From Leucogyrophana mollusca (taxonomy: Eukaryota > Basidiomycota > Agaricomycetes > Boletales): a DNA stretch of 18,370 nucleotides. Below are positions 9,486 to 18,268 of the stretch, piece after piece; position 1 is the stretch's first letter; every line of letters begins with the position of its first letter. Below the pieces are notes generated by a model. That model was given only the letters and a program-made list of their open reading frames with translations. It made no database searches and was not told the DNA's origin. The DNA is taken from positions 56,407-74,776 of the forward strand of contig MU266462.1 of the NCBI GenBank assembly GCA_021014945.1, given 5' to 3'. Both the position numbers and the translations under genes were made by a program.

Positions 9486-12400
9486 ATGCACCCCCAAGTG
9501 ATACGTCGTGAATACAACCGCCTGCGATTATCCTGCCAAGTCCCAGGATGCTTGCGTTGGTTCCGCAACCGTTCGGGCCTTACCCAGCACACTCGGTCTG
9601 TGCACGCTGCATCTCACAGTGCCTGTCTCTCCTCCCCTGAGGCTATTCCAGATCATCTCCCACCCCAACAGTCGCATTCTCCCTCTGTTCGCAATGATGA
9701 CAACAACGAGATGGACATGGACATGAGCCCAGCTCCAGCACATGAGAACCACACCAGTCCTGAAGCAGTGTTTACAGGCGCTGGAGAACACTTTTATCGC
9801 ACATTTCACCCATATCTAAACGGTAAATATTCAAATTTAGAGTCTCAAAGTGCCCCCCTTCTATATTGTGTTACAGGACGCCCGTGCACAGCAGATGGTA
9901 CATTTTTACCATCTGACGCTCCACCGCCACCACCTCCTGAGAAGGCCCAGGACGACTGGTACCCATACCGAAACAGAGTAGAATTTGAAACAGCCGAATT
10001 TTTATTCAAACGAAGTCATATGTCAAGCGCAAAGGTCGATGCAATCCTTGACCTGTGGGCGGCTACGCTGGCAAAACACAATGACAGCCCCCCGTTTGCT
10101 GACCATCATGACTTACATAAGGTCATCGACAGCACACCACTTGGTGGTGTAGTATGGGAGAGCTTTGTTGGCCGTTACGAAGGCGAGCGCCCAGATGGCG
10201 ACGTCCCACCATGGATGAACGATGAATATGAAGTGTGGTATCGAGACCCGCACAAGGTTGTTCGGAACCTCCTCGCCAACCCTGACTTCAAGGATGAAAT
10301 GGACTATATCCCATTTCGTGAGTATGATGCAGCAAATGATCAGCGGCGATGGAAGGACTTCATGTCTGGAGATTGGGTATGGCAGCAGGCGGTAAGTCAC
10401 TCTTATCCCCACCCGTTTCTGTTGACATACGCATATTCATGTGACTTGTGTGATCAGGATGAGATTTCGAATGATCCAGCAACTCATGGATCAACTTTCG
10501 TCCCCATTATTCTTGGTAGTGACAAGACGACTGTCTCAGTTGGCACGGGTGACCATAGTTTCTACCCTCTGTACGCCTCAATTGGAAATGTTCACAACAA
10601 TGTGCGCCGTGCCCATCGGGACGCTGTTGTTGTGATCGGCTTTCTTGCAATTCCCAAAAGTAAGTATCATAAGTTATTTTAATCAATTCTGATTGGCATC
10701 TAATGTACGTGAATCACAGCTAATCGAGAGTACAATGACGACGATGGCTTTCGAATGTTCCGCCGTCAGCTATTTCATGCTTCCCTATCAACTATCCTCC
10801 AAAGCCTCAAGTGCGCCATGACAACACCCGAAGTTGTGCGCTTCGGAGACAATCATTTTCGACGTGTCATATACGGTCTGGGCCCATATATTGCCGACTA
10901 TGAGGAACAAGTGGTCCTTGCGGGGATCGTTCGTAAGTGGTGCGCAAAGTAAGTCCTACTTACTTGGTTAACCATTTACGCTGACAGAAGAATAGATGCC
11001 TTGCTCTTCGAACAGATCTTGACAGCGGTGGTTTACCCCGTTGCCGTGAGCACACTGATTTGCTCATCAGTACACTCAGACCCGCAACACTATGGGACGA
11101 ATATGGGATTATTGGTGACATAGTAGTAAGTCATTTACACGTATGGCCGACAATATCTATGGTACTGACACACTCAATTCTAAGCCCTTCACGAATGACT
11201 TCCCGCGAGCCGACATCCACAAACTGCTTGCGCCGGACCTTCTCCATCAAATCATCAAAGGGACATTTAAAGACCACCTTGTCGACTGGGTGGAGAGATA
11301 CTTGAAGATTACCCATGGGACCAGGCGAGCAGCAGAGATCATGGCCGACATTGATCGCAGGTGCGTGAAAGCCGTCAACTGGGTCAACACAATCTCATCA
11401 TATATTTCCAGGATTGCCATTGTGGCATCTTTCTCTGGCCTTCGGCGATTTCCACAAGGCCGCGGGTTCAAACAATGGACGGGGGATGATTCGAAGGCAC
11501 TCATGAAAGTAAGTACCTGTATTCTTTACGCTCTATTGTACTGATGCTATCCAACAAGGTTTATCTACCAGCAATTGAAGGCCACGTCCCTCAAGATGCT
11601 GTGCGAGCATTTCGTGCTTTTTTAGAGTTCTGTTACCTTGTGCGGCGCAATGTCATCACCGAAGACACGCTCGACCAGATTCAAGATGCGCTGGATCGAT
11701 TTCAGCACTACCGCAAGATTTTCAAAGCCACCGGTGTTGTCGTAAGCTTTTCACTCCCCCGCCAACACTCTATGACCCATTACCGGTTCTTGATCCAACT
11801 CTTTGGTGCGCCTAACGGTTTATGCTCATCAATTACCGAGTCCAAGCACATCAAGGCCGTCAAGGAGCCCTGGAGATGGTCGAGCAAGAACGCCCCACTT
11901 GGGCAAATGCTAATATCCAATCAGCGCATCGACCAGCTTGCAGCATCACGTGTTGACTTCACCGCTCGAGGGATGTTGGCAGGAACGTGCCTATCAAATG
12001 TCCTGGAAGCTCTAGGTAAATCCCCCTTTGAAAGCTTTTAACCAAATTCTGAATATGTATTTTACAGCCGCTGCTGATCCCAACATCGAGCAAGATCATA
12101 TTATACAGGCACACCAAGCTAGACCACAGCCTAGAGACGACTTTGAGGAGGGTGAGGTGGTTGAGGGCCCCACGACACTCGCTGATGTGCAGCTTGCCAA
12201 AACCCCCCGTAAGTTATGATAGATACTCATAAAACATCGCTCACACATGTATACTACTCAGAGATCAAGCGTGCACGCACAGTCGCCACTTTGGCTGAAG
12301 AAATCAATGTCCCACACTTACGCCGTCTCATTCGATGGTTTTTATTTTCCCAACTCCAACCCGACGATCCCCGTAATCCCGAGGATGTCCCTGCAGCTGC

Positions 12401-12923
12401 TTGTCCCCGGTACGAAGGCAGAGTCCAGGTTTTCAACTCGGCGGCCGCCACGTTCTACGCTCCGAGTGATCCAAGTGGCATTGGCGGGATGCGGCGCGAG
12501 CAAATCCGAGCCTGTCCAATGTGGCGAGGCTTGTATCCACGCAACGACTGCGTGTTCATCAGCACCAGCCCAGATGCCGAAGGGATGCGTGCCCTCGAAG
12601 TGGCGCGCATCTTATGTTTTTTCTCATTCAAGCATGACCACGAGACATACCCATGCGCCGTCATCCATTGGTTTGACAAAGTCGGCGACACAGCCGATGA
12701 AGACACAGGCATGTGGATCACACGCCCAGGTATTCGCGAGGATGGCTCACGCAACATCGCCATTATCCACATTGACACAATCTATCGGGCCGCCCACCTC
12801 ATCCCCATCTATGGCCCCGAGTTCGTTCCTGACAACATCAAGTTTTATCAGTCGTACGACGCATTCCGTACCTTCTACATCAATAAATACGCCGACCACC
12901 ATGCTTTCGAAATTGCTTTTTAG
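9486..12923 (+). CDS. Plavaka-type transposase, 981 aa
   Basis: Ten exons: 9486-9822, 9877-10391, 10458-10659, 10720-10948, 10996-11125, 11185-11360, 11412-11508, 11559-12015, 12068-12208 and 12262-12923. All phases match and introns are 47-66 nt. The ATG at 9486 is in good context and is followed by a C2H2 finger (C17-x4-C22-x12-H35-x4-H40). The core has family landmarks: HPYLNGRPC, FLAIPK, FRRQLFHASL, YGLGPYIADY, DEYGIIGDIV, FTNDFPRADIH, LLAPDLLHQIIKGTFKDHL, GLRRFPQGRGFKQWTGDDSK, FSLPRQHS and SSITESKHIKAVKEPWR. Candidate RNase-H-fold acidic residues are D306 (GSDKT), D489 (PDLLHQ) and E656 (TESKH); this triad is inferred. An acidic linker (DDFEEGEVVEG) precedes a C-terminal region of about 220 residues that may be BAH-like. 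The protein should cut and join the element's ends in the nucleus. No lesion is visible, so it may be active. Confidence 0.9.
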
Positions 12924-13706
12924 CTCATTGGTGGCTGGAGGACGCCGGGTCTGTGCTCACCTCCATGGCTTATTCACTTGCTCCCTTCCTGTGCACCACC
13001 CATCTTGAGCGCATCAATAGCGAATGGGAGCGTTCGCAGGGATGTGGAGCATAGTTTTGCAAGAGGTAACCCCCTCCAGGTCAGCCAGGTCACTGCATGG
13101 GCTAAACTCACTCTGGAGAGCTGGCGAGGCTGTTCAACGCTGTCATATGATACAGGTGCACCCACGAGCAAAAGACGAGCATTGTGTGATAGTGATTAAT
13201 GGAACCTAGACGCAAGATTAGACCTTGGCGCAGATGTTCAGACTTGAACATACCTGTTTGATGCTTGAGGTTGATGCTTGGTGCTTGTGCTGTAAATGCA
13301 AACTACTGCCCAAAGACCTCACAGTAGAGGTCGCGCTCATTCCCAAGCGTAGGTTAGAGTTGGGCGGGGATCCAGGTAAGAAAGTGACCGGGTTTTATAG
13401 GTGTTAAACGCGCCGTGAGAACAATCAACAATGATGCCCAACAATCACGTCATCACGTGAGCATGTTTGCTGTCAGGACGAATTTCACCACTCTGCTGGA
13501 CTCCGTTTGCTGATCACTTTCTACCATTCGATCTGTTTCAACGTGATGTTGTCTTGACTCATACTCAGCTCTTGCACACTCGCCCCGACGGTCCCATTGC
13601 CGCACACACACCCGCGCTCACGTTCACACCACACCTTACGGTCCTCGACGCATTCCTACGCCGGGCAGCCCGTCGTTTGGAGGGCGCAGAGAATATTGAC
13701 ACTGGA
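12924..13706. other. Spacer inside transposon, with E-box-like palindrome
   Basis: This lies between the transposase stop and the possible third gene. Only short frames occur (up to about 80 codons before the third gene's frame opens), none recognisable. TCACGTGA, an 8-bp palindrome of the E-box type, is at 13453-13460 next to CACGTCA. The frame used by the third gene is open from about 13467 but lacks an ATG until 13707, so an upstream exon could be hidden here. Confidence 0.35.
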
Positions 13707-15067
13707 ATGGAGAATGACGAGTGGTCGGTTAGAGCGTCGAGACGGCGAGGTAAGTATGTGCTTGCCTTGTTCTTTCAACTTCTGACTGGGTTGACCGGGT
13801 CACGCTTTCGACAGTGGAGAGTGAGGCATAGGCAAGTGTGACGTCCAAAGTACGTTCCACTTGCCTCCAAGACTCCCCGCGCCGCGCTAGGCACACGCCC
13901 TTGTGCAACCCTCACATCGTTGCCAGTCGATTTGGCGAGCGAACCGAGCGGCGGGGCGGTCCGTTGTCGCCTCACTACGTGTCCCCAGCACGCGCGTCAA
14001 GCGCTTCTGGCCCAACCCCACCCCCCACGAAGTCCCAGCAACTCTTCAACGTCCCTCTAGCGTCCCAACCGCGTCCCCCACTCCCCCAGCGTCGTCCCGC
14101 AGTTCCCCGCGTGTACTGCAGCGTCGAACAGTCTCCGTCCAGTCCCCCGCCAGCGCCATCTCCAGTACCCGCCTTCGTGGGCACCACCGCGAGCGCCTCG
14201 AGCAGAGCGTCAAGCGACGCTGGTCAAGAACGCTCGAGGATGGCGTTTCTCAACCCAGGAGATGGCGAGGCCCAGCGCGAAACCCTCGAGGCGTCGGCGT
14301 CGTCGTCGCCGAACCCCGCATATCTAGCGCGCGCGCCAAGCGATACCCACCCGCACCGATCCCCCACAGCGTCCCCGCAACTCCCCAGCGTTTGTAGCGC
14401 CGAGCTTGAGTCCCCTACGCGTCCCAGTACCCCCAGGAGCACCCCAGTGGATCCCCGCATGCGCGATGGCGTAGAACGGCGCGCGTTCAGCCCAGCGCCA
14501 GCGTCAGCCACTCCCGCGTCCAGTCACACCACCACGCGCGCCTCGAGCGAAGCGTCAAGTGACGTCACCCAAGAACGCTCGAGGACGGAGGTTACCGAAC
14601 CAGACGACAGCGCAGCGCAGCGCGAGACAACCGAGGCGCGGGCGCAATCGTTATCGCCTGTGCACGCGTCTCCAGCACGCGCGTCAAGCGTTTTAGACCC
14701 AGCCCGGCCCCCCGCGTTCCTCAGACAACTCCCCAGCGTAGGCAGCGTCTCCCCAGCGCTCCAATCGCGTCCCCCATTCCTCCAGCATCATTCCAGCGTC
14801 CCCCGCGTGTACAGCAGCGTAGAACGGTCCCCAATCAGTTCAGCGCCCCCGCCGTTGTCACCACTAACACCACCCGCGTTTAGCGCCACCACGAACACCT
14901 CGAGCGAAGCGTCAACGGACGTCGCCCAAGAACGCTCGAGGGAAGCGTTTTTCGAGCTAGGAGTTAGCGCAACGGAAACGGGAGTAGGAAAAAGCGTTAG
15001 TAGAGAGACAGAAAGCGCAGGAAGGGTCGCATGTTTCTCCCTCGTTTCTTTTCTTTTATTGGTATAA
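13707..15067 (+). CDS. Possible third transposon gene, Ser/Pro/Ala repeat protein, about 419 aa
   Basis: The model is exon 13707-13749 (MENDEWSVRASRRR), intron 13750-13850 (101 nt, GTAAGT to CAAAG) and exon 13851-15067, ending TAA. The translation is low-complexity, rich in Ser, Pro, Ala and Arg, with three long repeats. Repeat landmarks are ARASS, VPRVY.SVE.SP, SSEASSDV.QERSR and AQRETTEA. Repeat spacings of 345 and 357 bp are multiples of three, and no stop occurs in over 400 codons, which supports coding. Against this, the GC-rich, AGCG-dense sequence leaves several other frames open too, and no known domain is present. It may instead be a non-coding subterminal repeat array. If expressed it would be a disordered protein of unknown role. 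Confidence 0.4.
14196..14239. repeat. 44-bp dyad, copy 1
   Basis: CCTCGAGCA and CGCTCGAGG flank a 26-bp spacer; the arms match at 8 of 9 positions. This is the first of three copies. Confidence 0.6.
14541..14584. repeat. 44-bp dyad, copy 2
   Basis: CCTCGAGCG and CGCTCGAGG form a perfect 9-bp inverted repeat with a 26-bp spacer. The spacer holds a full TGACGTCA palindrome (CRE/ATF-type). Confidence 0.7.
14898..14941. repeat. 44-bp dyad, copy 3
   Basis: A perfect CCTCGAGCG / CGCTCGAGG inverted repeat with a 26-bp spacer containing GACGTC. Arms and spacing are the same as in copy 2. Confidence 0.7.
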
Positions 15068-15096
15068 ACTGTAAGACTAATTGTCTCTATTAATGT

Positions 15097-15114
15097 GCTC
15101 CTTAAGAGCTCCTT
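15097..15114 (+). repeat. Paired GCTCCTT motif in right arm
   Basis: GCTCCTT occurs at 15097-15103 and 15108-15114 as direct copies, and its complement AAGGAGC lies at 15236-15242, close to the right inverted repeat. The same heptamer forms the left-arm hairpin, so it is a candidate transposase-binding motif. Confidence 0.45.
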
Positions 15115-15245
15115 TTCATTATAAGATTGTACTTGTATGCCTTATCGTACTTAACTGCTTTAGCGGGAAAGTAGAAAGTACGGAAAGGTACAGATAAGCT
15201 TTAGAAATAACTTGAAATCCGCCGGAAAGCTCTAAAAGGAGCCAC

Positions 15246-15266
15246 AAGAACTTCGAGGTTTTACTG
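15246..15266 (-). repeat. Right terminal inverted repeat (21 bp)
   Basis: On the plus strand it starts AAGAACTT and ends GGTTTTACTG. It is the perfect reverse complement of 6037-6057 and defines the right end of the transposon. Confidence 0.92.
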
Positions 15267-15274
15267 ATGTTCAT
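15267..15274 (+). repeat. Right copy of target site duplication
   Basis: ATGTTCAT directly follows the right inverted repeat and matches the left ACCTTCAT at 6 of 8 bases. The left copy gives the better protein reading (WTFM), so the differences probably arose in this copy. Confidence 0.6.
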
Positions 15275-16718
15275 GACAGGACTTTATTTGGCAGTGCGTG
15301 GGGCTGTCTGGATTCTCACCGTCCACCTGGACATATAGCTAAGGTTGTATAATATCACTGTAGGCTCGTTACTGCGGCTCCGCAGCTCTTTTGTGCGTTC
15401 AGGAATCAAATCTTAATCCTCACAGCTAACGTGATGTTACGACCTACAGTACGACTATAGCATGTAAGCCAATTCCAACAACACGCCACCTTCGCTGAAT
15501 ATTATTCACCAGTGGACTTGCGGCTTACCTGGACTCGCAATGTGTGCACATTTTTATGTGGCCCTGCAGGCAAGAGATCATCTGACAGAGTTGGTATTGT
15601 AGGAGTTAAGTTTGCTTTGTATTGCCCTCTCGTTTTACCGTGGCTCGAATGTGACGCTAATGGTCAATGCAAACAAATTATACAGAGGTAAGCACCAATC
15701 AAGCCCTTGTTCTCGGCCTCCACCATGTCTGACTGAGGATCTTATGTTTCCAAAAGCCATAACCATATATATTGCCAGCCAATGGCTAACCACTGTGTTC
15801 AGTGTAGTAATGCAAGGTATTTGAGGCCATTGTACTCAAAGCCCTCTCCATTTATTACTGATCATTCGCTCATGGTCAGCCATTCTTCTCGTGCGGGTAT
15901 ATGCACTGCACAACCGTTCGAAGAAGCTTCTGGCTTTTCTGTTGGCATGCTTTTGCTGTGAGGTGATTGTAGTGCTGGTGAGTTCCGGAATGCTATACAA
16001 CTTTTCTGTCATGAGAGGATACTGTGCGTTTAAACATCTAATTACGGTGTCCACCTTGACTCAGTCCTTATTGGTTCAGTCGCGTCCGTTGGGCCAAATT
16101 CGTTTGGTAGTGTCGAGGAGGAAGGAGAGCCGAACCTTTCCGTTTTTGAACCATGGGGAGTGGTTGACATCGCGGTGCAACTGACACTCAACATAGTATT
16201 ACTTGCATTCGCGCTGCTTGCCGCCATAAAACATGCCTGTGAAGCCAGGGGACTGCAACAAACGTGGTCGATCAACCCTCTGGTGAAGACTTTGGTTTCA
16301 GACCAAATTATCTACTTCATCGGGTATGTCACTGTTTATAGAACCCAGGGGACATTCACTCACGGGTGAACCGGCCAGGAACGTGATTTGGCAAGCAACT
16401 ATCATCTCCATGATAGTCCCCAATTCCATAGCTGGATCCATGTTTATGGCTGAACTACTCAGTTTCTTCACCACGTTTGCCGTCCTCGCAGGCCCGCGCA
16501 TGGTGATCAGCCTCCGTGCCCAAGAACTCAAGAAAGTGGAGGGCTCTTCCCACGGAGAGCTGAGCACGGTCCGGTTCGGGGATAGGGACCTGCCAGCCCG
16601 GTCAGTCGAAGAGAGAGAGCCTGAGCCCGAGCCTATGATGGGGTGCGGTCGTAGTTCCACCAGACGTCAAGCTGGAGAGGAAGGTTGCAGTCAGCCCGGC
16701 GGCCTCGATTCTCGATAA
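15267..16718 (+). pseudogene. DUF6533 membrane protein, 3' exons after transposon
   Basis: This is the rest of the gene that starts at 5664. Exons are 15275-15293 (after one 8-bp duplicate), 15364-15392, 15611-15687, 15757-15816, 15880-16023, 16065-16323 and 16379-16718. The phases agree throughout, although the 218-nt intron 15393-15610 is tentative. Landmarks are TGLYLA then ARYCGS, SQWLTTVFSVVMQ, AILLVRVYALHNRSKKLL, a long hydrophobic stretch, an acidic loop (SVEEEGEPNLSVFEPWG), DIAVQLTLNIVLLAFALLAA, NPLVKTLVSDQIIYFIG and NVIWQATIISMIVPNSIAGS. A polar tail ends at TAA 16716-16718. Joined to the left half, it gives 355 residues, usual for the family. The right half has no promoter or start of its own, so the split allele should be null unless the element excises. 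Confidence 0.8.
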
Positions 16719-17021
16719 CACTTAAATCCTTACTGCCTCGAATGATTGCTCTCCCTGAATTTCCGACATTCTGACTGCTATGTATATATTTATGTGCTCG
16801 CGCAGCCTTTTACCTATTTATTTCTTGCGTCTCTGGTTTTTACTTGGAATTTCTTCCGTAGCACTGTACCCCCGTCGTTCCTGCTTAGCACGTTACATTG
16901 TACTAGATGTTCCATGAACCCCAATACCATCGTCCCCCTGATCAACATCAAGGAGGAATTGAGGTGATTTTAGTGCCCGGGCGGTGGCCGGAGTTCTGTA
17001 TCGCTGGCTGTCACCGGGAAA
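16719..17021. other. Intergenic, 3' flank of DUF6533 gene
   Basis: The AT-rich, T-rich sequence after the stop fits a 3' untranslated region. I see no clear poly(A) signal and no gene. Confidence 0.4.
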
Positions 17022-17568
17022 TCAAAGCCTCGCCAAGGAGATGTTCAGTATGAGTATGCAACGAAGAAATATCCTGGGGAGGCTTGTCCAAAACTGTGGT
17101 AGGGGTCGTATTCGTGCATGGGGAGCTTGCAGGTCTTCTTGTGTGTTTGCGTTCCGTGCCGGATCAGTCGTTGGCTGAAGAATAGTACGCGCAGATGAAT
17201 TCCAACACGAAAGGTATGTCACCTGAATAGCTCACCTCGAGGAAGCTGCGAATGGCCGGCAGCTCGTCAGGAGGCGGGTCTTCTGGCGTGCCTGCATGGA
17301 CGCGAGGACTTGCGCGGTCGTAAAATTCGCCAGCGATCACGAAGCGTCGTCCATCGCTGTCCAGACGAGGAGGGCTGGACGCTCGCGCATTCTTGTTCGG
17401 GCTGGGCTTCCCGGTGATGCACGGTAGGTTGCTAGAAGTACGGTAGTTGAACAACGAACGCTGTGAAATGCCAATAAAACCTACGCAGGGTGAGTGTGTC
17501 AAATCCCAGTCGTTGTCCGCACTGGGTTCTCGTTCCCTCGGGTATTGCAGGCCTAGGTCTGGCTGCAC
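17022..17568 (-). CDS. Weakly supported minus-strand coding piece, unrecognised
   Basis: Two open pieces join in phase: 17568-17236 and 17174-17022, across a 61-nt GTGAGC-to-CAG intron at 17235-17175, ending in a stop. The translation includes PCITGKPSPNKNARASSPPR, LDSDGRRFVIAGEFYDRASP, DELPAIRSFLE and then PTTDPARNANTQEDLQ. There is no ATG in the first piece, so a true gene would need an exon upstream (right of 17568). No domain is recognised. It could be a relic of the same locus as the WD40 blade further right. Confidence 0.22.
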
Positions 17569-17890
17569 GACTGCAGGGAGCTACATAGCGCGGGATCAGG
17601 TTTGACGATCTTCTGAGGCAGGAAGGCAAGCCTACATCAAGTACAGAGGAAGATAATGACGAGATACTGTTGCGGGTATTGGGCCGGACTTGCTTCTGCT
17701 GGTGTTGGTGCGAGGTTGCCTGCGTTACGCGGGCCTCAGGAATGATGGGTAACTGCCAGGGACATTAACTTGTAGAAAACCGGACGGACAGTAACCAAGG
17801 CTCACAGGTGGTTGCCGCTTTTTTGTGGGAAGAGAGAGAGACCAAGGTGAAATATGAGCGCAGGTATTGAGGTCGATGAAAGACCCTCAC

Positions 17891-18001
17891 CGAGCCTTGG
17901 ATCGGTATCAAGTGGGACTCGATGTCCCACATCTGGAGAATACCGGCATCCGTCCCAGCGACTGCAAACCGACCGTCCGGCGAGCACGAAACAGAGTACA
18001 G
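17891..18001 (-). pseudogene. Single WD40 blade, relic
   Basis: The 37 codons read minus-strand from 18001 include YSVSCSPDGRFAVAGTDAG and ILQMWDIES, the SPDGR...WD pattern of one WD40 beta-propeller blade. A TGA lies in frame four codons upstream (18013-18011), and no splice acceptor separates the two. The piece ends at a possible donor, GTGAGG (17890-17885). No neighbouring blade was found, whereas real propellers need about seven. A fragment of a WD40 gene is the simplest reading. Confidence 0.5.
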
Positions 18002-18013
18002 TTGAATGGGTCA

Positions 18014-18268
18014 TAATGCATGACATTGTAATGCATATTTCTCGTATTGCATTGACTTGATGTGGATCCCATTGTGGGACGCAGGAAAAATGTAAAAATT
18101 TTGCATAATACATAATGGATTGCTTTGCATGGCCGGTATGCATTATCAGCCACCATTTTAGCGGGCTGGGACAAGGCCAGGGAACCGAACATGCACTTCA
18201 CATTGTTTGAATAGGGTATTAGAAGCCATCTACGACACAATTTTATGCAATTAATTCCCCACCTTACG
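18014..18268. other. Intergenic, likely promoter of gene at right edge
   Basis: An AT-rich spacer (for example AATGTAAAAATTTTGCATAA near 18090) lies before the ATG at 18269. No gene or RNA is recognised. Confidence 0.35.

Larger units (their letters stand above)
13985..15010 (+). repeat. Three diverged tandem repeats of about 345 bp in right arm
   Basis: Units start near 13985, 14325 and 14672, each opening with a CAGCACGCGCGTCAAGCG-like or TAGCGCGCGCGCCAAGCG-like string. Corresponding cores at 14196, 14541 and 14898 are spaced 345 and 357 bp apart. The motif AGCG is unusually dense throughout. Confidence 0.75.
6037..15266 (+). mobile_element. Plavaka/KDZ-type DNA transposon, 9230 bp
   Basis: Both ends carry a 21-bp perfect inverted repeat beginning CAGTAAAACC, flanked by an imperfect 8-bp duplication, and the element splits an exon of a DUF6533 gene. 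It encodes a complete transposase (9486-12923, +), a complete divergent companion protein (9234-6553, -) and a repeat-rich right arm with a possible third gene (13707-15067, +). The transposase belongs to the Plavaka group, which I recall as related to the Kyakuja-Dileera-Zisupton (KDZ) superfamily and as abundant in Agaricomycetes. Zisupton elements are also recalled to make 8-bp duplications, which fits. The ends do not begin CACTA, so a CACTA element is unlikely. Since both main genes appear undamaged and the inverted repeats are perfect, the insertion is probably young and may be autonomous. Confidence 0.85.

Noticed and set aside
13903..14511. Alternative frames over the right-arm repeats (164-aa plus-strand; 70- and 95-aa minus-strand)
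   Set aside because: They are open only because of GC-rich composition; the frame running to 15067 spans all three repeats.
6037..15266. CACTA/EnSpm element
   Set aside because: The ends start CAGTA, not CACTA/CACTG, and no 3-bp duplication fits; the transposase motifs are those of Plavaka.
6035..15268. 2-bp AT target duplication
   Set aside because: AT flanks both ends and keeps the frame too (WTFMFMTG), but it adds two residues within the conserved W-T-F-M-T-x-L-Y spacing of DUF6533. The 8-bp reading fits the family better and shares TTCAT beyond AT.
17854..18060. 68-codon plus-strand frame
   Set aside because: It is the antisense of the WD40 blade, which gives a recognisable domain on the minus strand.
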